Below, one piece after another: positions 25,737 through 32,681 of a stretch of DNA of 64,000 bases (position 1 is its first letter; the number at the start of each line of letters is the position of its first letter). Below the pieces are notes generated by a model. The model saw nothing but the letters and a program-made list of their open reading frames with translations, did no database searches and was not told where the DNA came from. Source of the stretch: a candidate division WOR-1 bacterium RIFOXYB2_FULL_46_45 (GTDB lineage Bacteria; Margulisbacteria; WOR-1; XYC2-FULL-46-14); assembly GCA_001771585.1 (NCBI GenBank), contig MEUE01000001.1:434001-498000 (forward strand), in the 5' to 3' direction. A program made the translations under genes and the position numbers.

Positions 25737-26171
25737 ATGCAAGCGATAAATCGATCATATCTCTCCGCAAGGGTTCATTACCAATCACGGCCCCTAAGAG
25801 AAAAGACATTGCACCTTGGACATTTAAGGGCATTGAGAATGGATGGGAATCGGAAAATCCTGCAATCTATTCAGCCAACAAGGCGAGGATGGGATATTTT
25901 AGATAGTATGATATCAAACGCTAATCTTGGATTTGGCACCCAAATTGACCTGGAAGAAGTTCGTATTAAAGTTTTAGAAAATGGCTTGCCTCCTCTTTTT
26001 GAGGAATTGGGCAAAATGCTCATGGCCTTAGAAGAAACCCCGAGTATGAATACCGAACCAATTATCGCCCATATGATTCATACTCAACCGGAAAGAATGG
26101 CAAGAGAACTTAAGGAATATTTAGATTTAGATATAACACAACTTACAGCAAGAAAACCTAATTGGTCTTAA
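25737..26171 (+). CDS. Lineage-specific hypothetical protein (144 aa)
   Basis: I do not recognise it. A strong GGGAGG SD at 25725-25730 decides the ATG. The N-terminal ~45 residues are basic (HYQSRPLREKTLHLGHLRALR) and the rest is acidic and helical. There is no signal peptide, membrane segment or Cys cluster. It lies under promoter copy 2. Its stop is 2 nt from the convergent 26174 gene. Its promoter and location tie it to the accessory group. Confidence 0.65.
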   Translation: MQAINRSYLSARVHYQSRPLREKTLHLGHLRALRMDGNRKILQSIQPTRRGWDILDSMISNANLGFGTQIDLEEVRIKVLENGLPPLFEELGKMLMALEETPSMNTEPIIAHMIHTQPERMARELKEYLDLDITQLTARKPNWS

Positions 26172-26173
26172 TT

Positions 26174-26803
26174 CTAAAGATATCTTAATTTCCGAAATAA
26201 CCATTCACCTTGCGCCTCTTTAGAAAGACTATTCCATTCCTTGACAAGTTTTGCTCCTCTTACAGAAGTTAAAAATAGTCTGCCTGCTGATACATATATG
26301 TGAGCTTCCGCTCCTTCTTCATGCATGCCAAAATGGATCATTTCACTTAATAAAGCGGCATAATCATCCAATGTTCTGATTTGCTCGTTCATTTCTCTTA
26401 ATTTTAAGGATATTGCCGCGCTAAGATCAAGTTCTCTGGCCTGCTCCATCTGACAACATAATTCGCGTGCAAGCATGGCGCCCCACTCCATAGTGGCCCA
26501 CAAATCTCTTCCAGGATTTTTAAGCAATGCTAAAGGCTGTTTTCTATCAGACGATCCTAAGTATTGGGCGATCCCATGAGCAATCCGTGGACCTTTCCCC
26601 CTTAATTCATTTATTTTATCCGCGCTCGCCCGGTATCCTCCAATATTATATCCGGGAACGGTTATTTTGATGCCCCTCCCGACAATATCCGCCGCCTTGC
26701 CCGCAATATTTTGGATCCGAACCGGAACGTTTCTTTTTGCCCAAGCCAAAGTACAAATAGCATGATATCCCAAGTTATATTTCATCGTAGTAATTCCTGT
26801 CAT
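26174..26803 (-). CDS. Lineage-specific hypothetical protein (209 aa)
   Basis: I do not recognise it. CAGGAG lies 10 nt before the ATG. The N-terminal ~60 residues (VPVRIQNIAGKAADIVGRG, VPGYNIGGYRASADK) are mixed. Residues ~105-160 look like helices with Cys-Cys in LARELCCQMEQ, and the end carries a short beta pair (AHIYVSAGRLFLTSV). No signal peptide or membrane segment is visible. It is preceded by promoter copy 3 and is divergent from the HExxH gene at 26927. Confidence 0.65.
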   Translation of the reverse strand: MTGITTMKYNLGYHAICTLAWAKRNVPVRIQNIAGKAADIVGRGIKITVPGYNIGGYRASADKINELRGKGPRIAHGIAQYLGSSDRKQPLALLKNPGRDLWATMEWGAMLARELCCQMEQARELDLSAAISLKLREMNEQIRTLDDYAALLSEMIHFGMHEEGAEAHIYVSAGRLFLTSVRGAKLVKEWNSLSKEAQGEWLFRKLRYL

Positions 26804-26840
26804 TGTTTTAATCTCCTGCTTTTAATTTGTTATGCCCTAT

Positions 26841-26872
26841 ATATATATCGTTAAAATTAAATGGAAATTTCA
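26841..26872 (-). promoter_or_regulatory. Shared accessory-gene promoter motif, copy 3
   Basis: On the minus strand TGAAATTT (26872-26865), a 14-nt spacer, then CGATATATAT (26850-26841), 37 nt before the ATG at 26803. Confidence 0.65.
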
Positions 26873-26913
26873 ATAAAACACGCAAGACACGCAAGATTGT
26901 AAAAACTTATCAC

Positions 26914-26919
26914 GATAAT
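26914..26919 (+). promoter_or_regulatory. Possible -10 box of the HExxH gene, leaderless
   Basis: GATAAT ends 7 nt before the ATG at 26927 and no SD is present. The upstream region does not contain a recognisable TGAAATTT box at the right distance, so this gene may use the housekeeping sigma factor or share control with the divergent gene. Confidence 0.35.
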
Positions 26920-26926
26920 ACTTTAT

Positions 26927-28243
26927 ATGGGAGAAGTAAATCCGGCAAAAAACGCCTGCCAGGGGGCAAAGTGCACCGTATCAAAAAAACAACTATCACA
27001 CTTTTTTGATTCGATACTTTTACCGGGCCAACAGAAGAAAGACCTTGATTACCCCCAAATAGATCAACTTTGCCAAAAACGCTACGGTAAATCATTTTAT
27101 GCTTTTTGCGGAGAATCCAAAATGTTCTCCGGAATATTTAGGAACGAATCGGAATTCAGGTCGGCCTTTGGAAAATATGTCACCAGATGGATCGCGGGAG
27201 ACCTCAACAAGGCGCTGCTGTTGTTTAATTCTTTAGCGGAAGAGGACAGTTTTTTCTTGGAAAGTGATGGCTCGCTATCGATGGGAGGCTTCGGAGGAAT
27301 GAATGCCCCTCATCAAGCGGTACTTGGTTTATTCAACCGTTTTTTTCAAGGCTGTTCCGTTGATTCTTCAGGCGGACTGCATGGGACCGCAAAAATAAAA
27401 GTTGACTGCGGATCAAATGAAAACAAAATCGAGGTTACAATTGATTTTGATAAAGGAACTATTTCCCCCCCCTTAAACCTTGTTTCTCCGCAATTCAAGA
27501 AAAACGGACGGCCAGTAGGAGGGCCGATCTCGTTCTCCGATCTCATGAAGTTTTTTGAGGTTTACCTTAAAAAAGACGAAAAAGGAGAAGCCCTTTTCAT
27601 AAAAACCGCATCCGGTGAATTTGCCGTAAATCCCAAAAGGGCGGAAGAATCGGCAATGAATGTATTTATGTTTTCTCTTGATATTGATACTATTAAACAT
27701 GAGTTTTTTCACGCCTTGTACGACAACAACTCCGAATATAAAGAAAAAGTGCTGGCTTTGGTTAGAAAATCTTCCCAAGAACAGCGCGAAGCGGCTGTAT
27801 TGGCCGCGGCCTGCGCCTACGACGTTTTTGATCCCGATGCGCCGGCAGTAACAAGAGATATCGTCATCGATGAAATGTATAATGCATATTCTATTGAAGA
27901 AAGATTTAACTTCCTGTCAATGCGGGGCGATCCGATGGTATTTAATGCCGAAAGATTCTGCGCAAAATATAGCCTGAAGGAAACCATTCTAAAGGGATAC
28001 CGAAGCATTGACGAGCTTCCAATTTCATCCGGAGAAAAATTAGAGCTCAGAAAAATCCTCTCTAGGCAAAACTTCGCGAAAGTTACAGAAGAAAAACTTC
28101 TATTGGACTTTCCTGGCACCGTACTCTCTGCCATTACCGACATGTCATCACTGCGCAATCTGTTAATGAAAAATGAACCGGAATTTTACCAAAAGGCGGT
28201 TTCCGCCCGAAAACAGCTGGTTGATTGGGCGGACAATCCTTAA
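26927..28243 (+). CDS. Lineage-specific protein with HExxH metalloprotease motif
   Basis: The motif DTIKHEFFHALYDNN (H258, E259, H262) is a canonical zinc-metallopeptidase HExxH. E316 in VIDEMYNAY, 54 residues on, could be the third ligand as in gluzincins. Residues 1-230 are of unknown type, with Cys at 11 and 16. A Gly-rich SMGGFGGMNAPHQ lies at ~118-130. No signal peptide or membrane segment is seen, so it should act inside the cell unless exported otherwise. It ends by overlapping the convergent glycosyltransferase by 4 nt. Protease function is inferred from the motif only. Confidence 0.65.
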   Translation: MGEVNPAKNACQGAKCTVSKKQLSHFFDSILLPGQQKKDLDYPQIDQLCQKRYGKSFYAFCGESKMFSGIFRNESEFRSAFGKYVTRWIAGDLNKALLLFNSLAEEDSFFLESDGSLSMGGFGGMNAPHQAVLGLFNRFFQGCSVDSSGGLHGTAKIKVDCGSNENKIEVTIDFDKGTISPPLNLVSPQFKKNGRPVGGPISFSDLMKFFEVYLKKDEKGEALFIKTASGEFAVNPKRAEESAMNVFMFSLDIDTIKHEFFHALYDNNSEYKEKVLALVRKSSQEQREAAVLAAACAYDVFDPDAPAVTRDIVIDEMYNAYSIEERFNFLSMRGDPMVFNAERFCAKYSLKETILKGYRSIDELPISSGEKLELRKILSRQNFAKVTEEKLLLDFPGTVLSAITDMSSLRNLLMKNEPEFYQKAVSARKQLVDWADNP

Positions 28244-29403
28244 GACCTATTCTTCTTCGCGATAATCTCGTGATAAAACCCGATAATCTTATCGGTAATC
28301 TTGTCCCAATTATAAATATCTTCGCACATCTTGCGGCCGTATTTGCCCATTTCGATTGCTTTCGCGGGATCGGACAAGACCAGCATAATTTTCTCCGCCA
28401 AATCTTTCGGATCAAACGGCTCGGCAATGTAGCCGGCTTTGCCGTTGTCGATAACCGAATTTACTCCGCGGATGTTGGAAGCGACCACCGCGGTGCGGCA
28501 GGCCATCGCCTCAAGCTGGACAATCCCGAAAGCTTCAAGAGAATTAATTGACGGCAGAACAAAACAGATCGAATTGGCGTAATTTGTAATAAGCTGTTCA
28601 AAGGTCAAAACCCCCTGGAACTCGACATGATCCCCCACCCCAAACCTTTTAATCAACGCTTCAAGATGCGCCTTCTCTTCCCCCTCCCCGCAAATCAATA
28701 CTTTAAGGTCGGGGAATTTGCGCAGGATGAGCGGAATAGCGCGAATGAGGTAATCAACTCCCTTGTTCGCCGCCAAGCGGCCGACAAAGACCACCTGGTT
28801 CTTGTTCTTGGTCTTTTCGGAGATATTCAGTTTCTCGATCATCTTGTCAAACCCTTCCAGATGTACCCCGATCGGAGCGGTGTAATGGGGAACTTCGCGC
28901 AGAACCGGGGAACCGGCGGCATAAGATTCGGTCGTCGCCAAAACTCCGTCCGCCTGCTTGACCCAGAATTTGGCATAAGCGGCCAAAAGACCGTTAAAGG
29001 CCTCCCTCAAAAACTTCGGAATCGGAATCCCCATAAATTTTTCAAACATTAAAACGTCGCAATGGTAGGTGACCATCACCGGAGCTTTAATTTTACCAAC
29101 TACCGAACGGACAAAGGAGACCGCCGGAGCGTGGCAGTGGACAATATCGTATCCTTCGCACATTTTGGGATTAAAAGACATTGTAATCGGAAGATAAGCG
29201 ACATCGATCGCCGGCAGGCGGATTATTTTGAAACCCTCTTTAGCCGTCTCCTCCGCCGGAGCGTGCTTGTTGATCGGGACATTATTGGTGATAACGGTAA
29301 CCTCGTGTCCTTTTTTTACCAGTTCGGTTGAAAGATCCTTAACATATTTTTCGGTCCCGCCGGTGTGGGGATAAAAGTACGGAGTCAGCATCAATATCTT
29401 CAT
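28240..29403 (-). CDS. Glycosyltransferase family 4
   Basis: A GT-B retaining glycosyltransferase for cell-surface glycans or glycolipids. The N-terminal donor-side opening is MKILMLTPYFYPHTGGTEKYVKDLS. HCHAPAVSFV, the acceptor-domain FVGRLAANKGVDYLIRAI and VLICGEGEEK, and the nucleotide-sugar signature SLEAFGIVQLEAMACRTAVVAS with the E-x7-E glutamates all fit GT4. It overlaps the radical SAM gene by 4 nt and ends the recO operon. The sugar donor is unknown. Confidence 0.9.
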   Translation of the reverse strand: MKILMLTPYFYPHTGGTEKYVKDLSTELVKKGHEVTVITNNVPINKHAPAEETAKEGFKIIRLPAIDVAYLPITMSFNPKMCEGYDIVHCHAPAVSFVRSVVGKIKAPVMVTYHCDVLMFEKFMGIPIPKFLREAFNGLLAAYAKFWVKQADGVLATTESYAAGSPVLREVPHYTAPIGVHLEGFDKMIEKLNISEKTKNKNQVVFVGRLAANKGVDYLIRAIPLILRKFPDLKVLICGEGEEKAHLEALIKRFGVGDHVEFQGVLTFEQLITNYANSICFVLPSINSLEAFGIVQLEAMACRTAVVASNIRGVNSVIDNGKAGYIAEPFDPKDLAEKIMLVLSDPAKAIEMGKYGRKMCEDIYNWDKITDKIIGFYHEIIAKKNRS

Positions 29404-30269
29404 TTTTTTTGCCTCCTATATAACCAATCCAAAAATCGATACCTATCAAATCCGACTGCAAAAGATGGTAGCATATACGGCCAGCGCATGCAAGACACGC
29501 AAATATCTTCTTTACCCTCCCTCCCCGCCTGGTTAAAAAAGCAGGGAGAAGCAAAACGGCCGGAAGGAAGAACCGTGATCACCGTCTCTGCCGCGCGGCA
29601 GCGCGGACGGGCAATATTGTTCCCGCGGTTTTTTATAAACTCCAGAACCGCCGGATGGATAAAGACATTTTTTCTTTTGGCAAAATAGCGGATAGAATCG
29701 AGAGTTGCCTTTTCAAACCCCTGGGTACCGGAAAAATCGTAAACCGGGTTCAAATAGCAGTTGATATTGAACTTGTCGCAAAATTCAACCATCTCGGGAA
29801 GATAAAGAACGCTGTCCCGCGTTAGCGTGTAAAAAATTACCGCGTTTTCTTTGAGTCGCGTGGCGGTCTCGATGCTTTTAATTACTTTATTAAAAAGCGG
29901 ACGCCCGCGGCTCCGGTTGTGCTCTTCGGCGAAGGGATAATCGAGAGAAAAATATAAAGTATCGAGGAGCCCTTTGATCTCCTCGGCCCGGTCCGGATAA
30001 AGGAGACAATTTGTAGAAAGCGACGTTTTTAGCCCGATCTTTTTAGCTTTTTCAAGAAAGAGCCCCAGTTTTTCGTAAAGGAGCGGCTCCCCTCCGGTGA
30101 TGTGAAGTTCTTCCACCCCCCGTTCACGGACATTCTCCAAAACAATTAATATTTTTTCGGTCGGCGCCTCTTGGTATTTTTCCTCTTTTTGATAGGACGG
30201 ATTGCTCCAAACGTCGCAAAATTCGCACTCTACATTACAACGCAGGGTTAGATAGAATTGGCAGATCAC
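29400..30269 (-). CDS. Radical SAM protein with SPASM-like C-terminal cysteines
   Basis: The radical SAM cluster CNVECEFC (C11, C15, C18) opens the protein. ITGGEPLLYEKLG binds SAM, and STNCLLYPD and YFSLDYP complete the barrel. Near the C-terminus Cys residues in RPRCRAAET, FASPCFF and DICVSCMRW could ligate an auxiliary cluster. Such enzymes modify peptides or small molecules; the substrate is not evident. It sits between an MFS transporter and a GT4 gene with 4-nt overlaps. Confidence 0.85.
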   Translation of the reverse strand: MICQFYLTLRCNVECEFCDVWSNPSYQKEEKYQEAPTEKILIVLENVRERGVEELHITGGEPLLYEKLGLFLEKAKKIGLKTSLSTNCLLYPDRAEEIKGLLDTLYFSLDYPFAEEHNRSRGRPLFNKVIKSIETATRLKENAVIFYTLTRDSVLYLPEMVEFCDKFNINCYLNPVYDFSGTQGFEKATLDSIRYFAKRKNVFIHPAVLEFIKNRGNNIARPRCRAAETVITVLPSGRFASPCFFNQAGREGKEDICVSCMRWPYMLPSFAVGFDRYRFLDWLYRRQKK

Positions 30270-31483
30270 GCCTCTTTAAACTCCGGCAGGAAGATGCCAA
30301 TGATTCCCATGCCGAAAACCATAAGGCCTAAAAGGGCCAAAGAGAACGGAACGGAAAAGAAATCGGCAACAAAGCCGAAAATTATCACCGGAAAAGTAAA
30401 GGCGGAATTGATCAGCATGTTCTGGACCCCAAAAACCCTTCCTCTGATCTGCCGGGGAATCTGATTCTGCAAAATTGTCTGCGCGGTGGAAGTGATAAAA
30501 ATATTACCGATTCCAAGGCATAAGATCAGGAAGAGCGCCGGCCAAAGCTCATGAATATAAGCAATCCCGATCAAAACCAGCCCTGAAAAGATTAGGCTCC
30601 CGATCACAATGATCCCCTTTTTCACATGCTGGCTGATCTTTTCAAGCAATCCCATTCCCAAAAGCATTCCCGCCCCGATCACCAGGATCAAATAACCGAA
30701 GCTGTGTTCACCAATACCCAAAACATCCTTGGCGTAGCTTATGGCAAGAAGAGAGAGAACCGCTACCGCGGAGGAGGCGATAAAAAGCTTGAGTAGCGCG
30801 TATTGCACCACCGGATTGCGGCGGATAAATTCAAAACCCATCCTTAAATCGTCCAAGACCGGCTTCTCTTTGTTCCACAACTGTTCCCTTAACTTGAAAG
30901 GGATGAGCAAAATCGCCACGGCAGAGATAAAATAGAGCGCGGCCGAAATGACATAAGTGGCCTTGTCGCCAAACAGGTTGACCAGCGGAGCCCCCAAACC
31001 GAAACCGACCACGGATGAGACCATCCAGGTAACCATAAAGAGCGAATTGGCGACTATCAAGTGCTTTTTGTCGACGATCTCCGGGATGGTGCTCGTTTCC
31101 GCCGGAGCAAAAAACTGCATGGCGGTATAAATTAAAATGCTGATCAAAAAGATCAGGAAGAGCGACTTTGAAGCCAGCGGAATAATCAGCAGGACCAAAA
31201 GCCCGCGGATAATATTGCAAACCAGAAGGATCCCCTTGCGGTCAAACTTATCCACATAAACTCCCGCCAATGAAGCGAAGAGCACGGATGGTATCCCGAA
31301 AGCCAAAAGCGGGACCGCTACCCCCAGGTTGCTGTGGGTCAAATTGTAAGCGGTAATCATCAAAAGATAGACAAAGACCCGGTCGGCGGTCTGCGAAGTG
31401 ACCTGCGCCAGCCAGAGCAGCAGGAAGCGGGCGTTTGATAAGACCGCTATAAACCGGGAACCATGGCCTGTTGTTTCCACCAT
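30266..31483 (-). CDS. MFS transporter
   Basis: A 12-helix major facilitator superfamily permease with the loop 2-3 motif GVYVDKFDRKGILL and related SLAGVY, plus hydrophobic helices throughout. The large central loop (LREQLWNKEKPVLDDLRMGFEFIRRNP) is typical of the enterobactin/macrolide-exporter-like MFS group. Its substrate is unknown and efflux is likely. It overlaps recO by 37 nt and the radical SAM gene by 4 nt. Confidence 0.88.
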   Translation of the reverse strand: MVETTGHGSRFIAVLSNARFLLLWLAQVTSQTADRVFVYLLMITAYNLTHSNLGVAVPLLAFGIPSVLFASLAGVYVDKFDRKGILLVCNIIRGLLVLLIIPLASKSLFLIFLISILIYTAMQFFAPAETSTIPEIVDKKHLIVANSLFMVTWMVSSVVGFGLGAPLVNLFGDKATYVISAALYFISAVAILLIPFKLREQLWNKEKPVLDDLRMGFEFIRRNPVVQYALLKLFIASSAVAVLSLLAISYAKDVLGIGEHSFGYLILVIGAGMLLGMGLLEKISQHVKKGIIVIGSLIFSGLVLIGIAYIHELWPALFLILCLGIGNIFITSTAQTILQNQIPRQIRGRVFGVQNMLINSAFTFPVIIFGFVADFFSVPFSLALLGLMVFGMGIIGIFLPEFKEA

Positions 31484-31980
31484 CTTATATCCTTATCCAA
31501 ATGCTCCGCGATCAGATCCTCGGGGAACCGATCGGAGCGGTACAAACCTTCGACCTTCAAATAGTTTATCTCAAAAAATTTTACTACATAATTGGGATCA
31601 ATGCCATCCGCCAGTTTTGAAAACGACGAAAAGAGGAGGTTAAAAAGCCGCCGGTTCTTCTGGCCCCTCAAGACCGAAAAACCGATTATTCGGACAAAAT
31701 AAAAACCGAGATTAAGAAAGAGCGAATTTTCACGCAATGGCTGGAAAGAGTTGATGACCTCCACCTGGCTTAGGATATCGAGGTTCCTCCCCTCCGCCGC
31801 CAGGACCTCAACCAGAGAGAAGGTCTCCAGCCGCCCGCCAAAACGGGAGGTCGGCCGCTTGGACCCTTTGGCAATAACGGATATCTTGCCAAGGTCACGG
31901 GTAAAGATTGTGACCAGTTTACCGGATTCTTCAAACGGGTGGCTGCCGAGGACGATCCCCGTTGCCTTATAGAGAGCCAT
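31447..31980 (-). CDS. recO: DNA repair protein RecO, short form
   Basis: RecO loads RecA with RecR and anneals ssDNA. The N-terminal OB fold is clear: YKATGIVLGSHPFEESGKLVTIFTRDLGKISVIAKGSKRPTS. The helical middle follows, but the protein stops at 177 aa, against ~240 in typical RecO, with no zinc-finger cysteines at the end. A -10 TAGAAT ends 8 nt before the ATG. It heads the recO-MFS-SAM-GT operon. Confidence 0.85.
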   Translation of the reverse strand: MALYKATGIVLGSHPFEESGKLVTIFTRDLGKISVIAKGSKRPTSRFGGRLETFSLVEVLAAEGRNLDILSQVEVINSFQPLRENSLFLNLGFYFVRIIGFSVLRGQKNRRLFNLLFSSFSKLADGIDPNYVVKFFEINYLKVEGLYRSDRFPEDLIAEHLDKDIRWWKQQAMVPGL

Positions 31981-31988
31981 AGGGAATT

Positions 31989-31994
31989 ATTCTA
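31989..31994 (-). promoter_or_regulatory. -10 box of the recO operon, near-leaderless
   Basis: TAGAAT on the minus strand, 8 nt before the recO ATG, with no SD. The -35 region would fall into the GGCGGCATAATTGCTGGG repeat at 32005-32022. Confidence 0.45.
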
Positions 31995-32004
31995 ACACAA
32001 AACG

Positions 32005-32022
32005 GGCGGCATAATTGCTGGG
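32005..32022 (+). repeat. 18-bp repeat GGCGGCATAATTGCTGGG, copy 1
   Basis: Identical to 32633-32650 in the same orientation and one mismatch from 34077-34060 (minus). Two copies bracket element A. The spacing GG-N10-GC resembles a sigma-54 -24/-12 promoter. Confidence 0.75.
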
Positions 32023-32626
32023 AGTATGAAGAGAAGACTCGAATTTCTATCACAAATCAATAATCCCGAATGAATTCGAATGAAAGGGTCTCAAATAAAA
32101 GTCCCAAATCCTCGAATTTAATCTCGAAGGAGGAAATAAAATGGAAGAAAAAATTGTGTACAAAGAACTTAGCTATAGAATCATGGGAATTCTTTTTGAT
32201 GTCCACAATACCATGGGGGGCGGCTATCAAGAAAAATATTACCAAAAAGCCATTAAATTATCCCTTGTTGAACAAAAAATCCCCTTCCTTGAACAAGTCC
32301 GGACAGACCTTGTCGTGCACGGGCAAATAATTGGCAGATATTATATTGACTTTGTGATTGATCACAAGGTTGTGCTGGAAATTAAGTCAAGAATAAATTT
32401 CTCAAAAAGAGATATTATACAAGTGTTGGGATATCTAAGGCAAAGCAACCTGAATCTTGGCATTTTGGCTTCCTTTTCAACAGACGGCTTAAAATACAAG
32501 CGTATTTTGAAAGGGTTCGAGAATCGATTCGAGCATTCGAGTCCTTAATTCGGGACACGCCCTGTTCGCATTGATTCGAGAGGTTGATTCGTGATAGAAA
32601 TTCGGGACTATTTCCCCCATATTCCC
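32020..32626 (+). mobile_element. Inverted-repeat element A carrying a GxxExxY gene
   Basis: Terminal inverted repeats of ~41 nt start GGGAGTATG (32020) and, on the complement of the right end, GGGAATATG (32626). Both continue into CGAATTTCTATCAC(A/G)AATCAA. The single gene inside is the GxxExxY protein at 32141. There is no transposase. A deleted copy in the opposite orientation lies at 33843-34062. The flanking 18-bp direct repeat could be a target duplication. Confidence 0.75.
32141..32548 (+). CDS. GxxExxY protein
   Basis: The signature is G-G-G-Y-Q-E-K-Y-Y-Q-K in NTMGGGYQEKYYQKAI (the GxxExxY motif), then FVIDHKVVLEIKS and SKRDIIQVLGYLRQSNLNLGILASF. This fits the TIGR04256-type family, with the D/E-x-K core typical of PD-(D/E)XK nuclease-like folds. 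These 120-135-aa proteins occur in many candidate phyla next to repeats, and their function is unknown. GGAGG at 32129 marks the start. Its surrounding inverted repeats make it the only cargo of element A. Confidence 0.9.
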   Translation: MEEKIVYKELSYRIMGILFDVHNTMGGGYQEKYYQKAIKLSLVEQKIPFLEQVRTDLVVHGQIIGRYYIDFVIDHKVVLEIKSRINFSKRDIIQVLGYLRQSNLNLGILASFSTDGLKYKRILKGFENRFEHSSP

Positions 32627-32630
32627 AAAA

Positions 32631-32647
32631 TTGGCGGCATAATTGCT
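32631..32647 (+). promoter_or_regulatory. Sigma-54-like promoter before the NtrC-type gene
   Basis: TTGGCGGCATAATTGCT matches the -24/-12 pattern YTGGC-N7-TTGCW with GG and GC exactly 10 nt apart. The predicted start lies ~12 nt on, leaving a short leader with AAGGAG before the ATG at 32682. The sequence is also part of the 18-bp repeat, so it may be coincidental. Confidence 0.45.
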
Positions 32648-32650
32648 GGG
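32633..32650 (+). repeat. 18-bp repeat GGCGGCATAATTGCTGGG, copy 2
   Basis: Identical to 32005-32022, at the right flank of element A. It overlaps the sigma-54-like motif in front of the NtrC-type regulator. Confidence 0.75.
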
Positions 32651-32681
32651 TATATGTTAAAATTTGTAAGGAGAATAAAAA

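Noticed and set aside
41-26872. Naming the shared motif a sigma-28 promoter outright
   Set aside because: The first box is TGAAATTT rather than TAAAGTTT and the spacing to CGATA is about one base longer than in FliA promoters. No flagellar gene is in the window.
26863-26919. A sixth copy of the shared motif driving the HExxH gene
   Set aside because: GGAAATTT is present because the copy-3 box is palindromic, but no second box lies 14 nt downstream. GATAAT near the ATG has no TGAAATTT partner.
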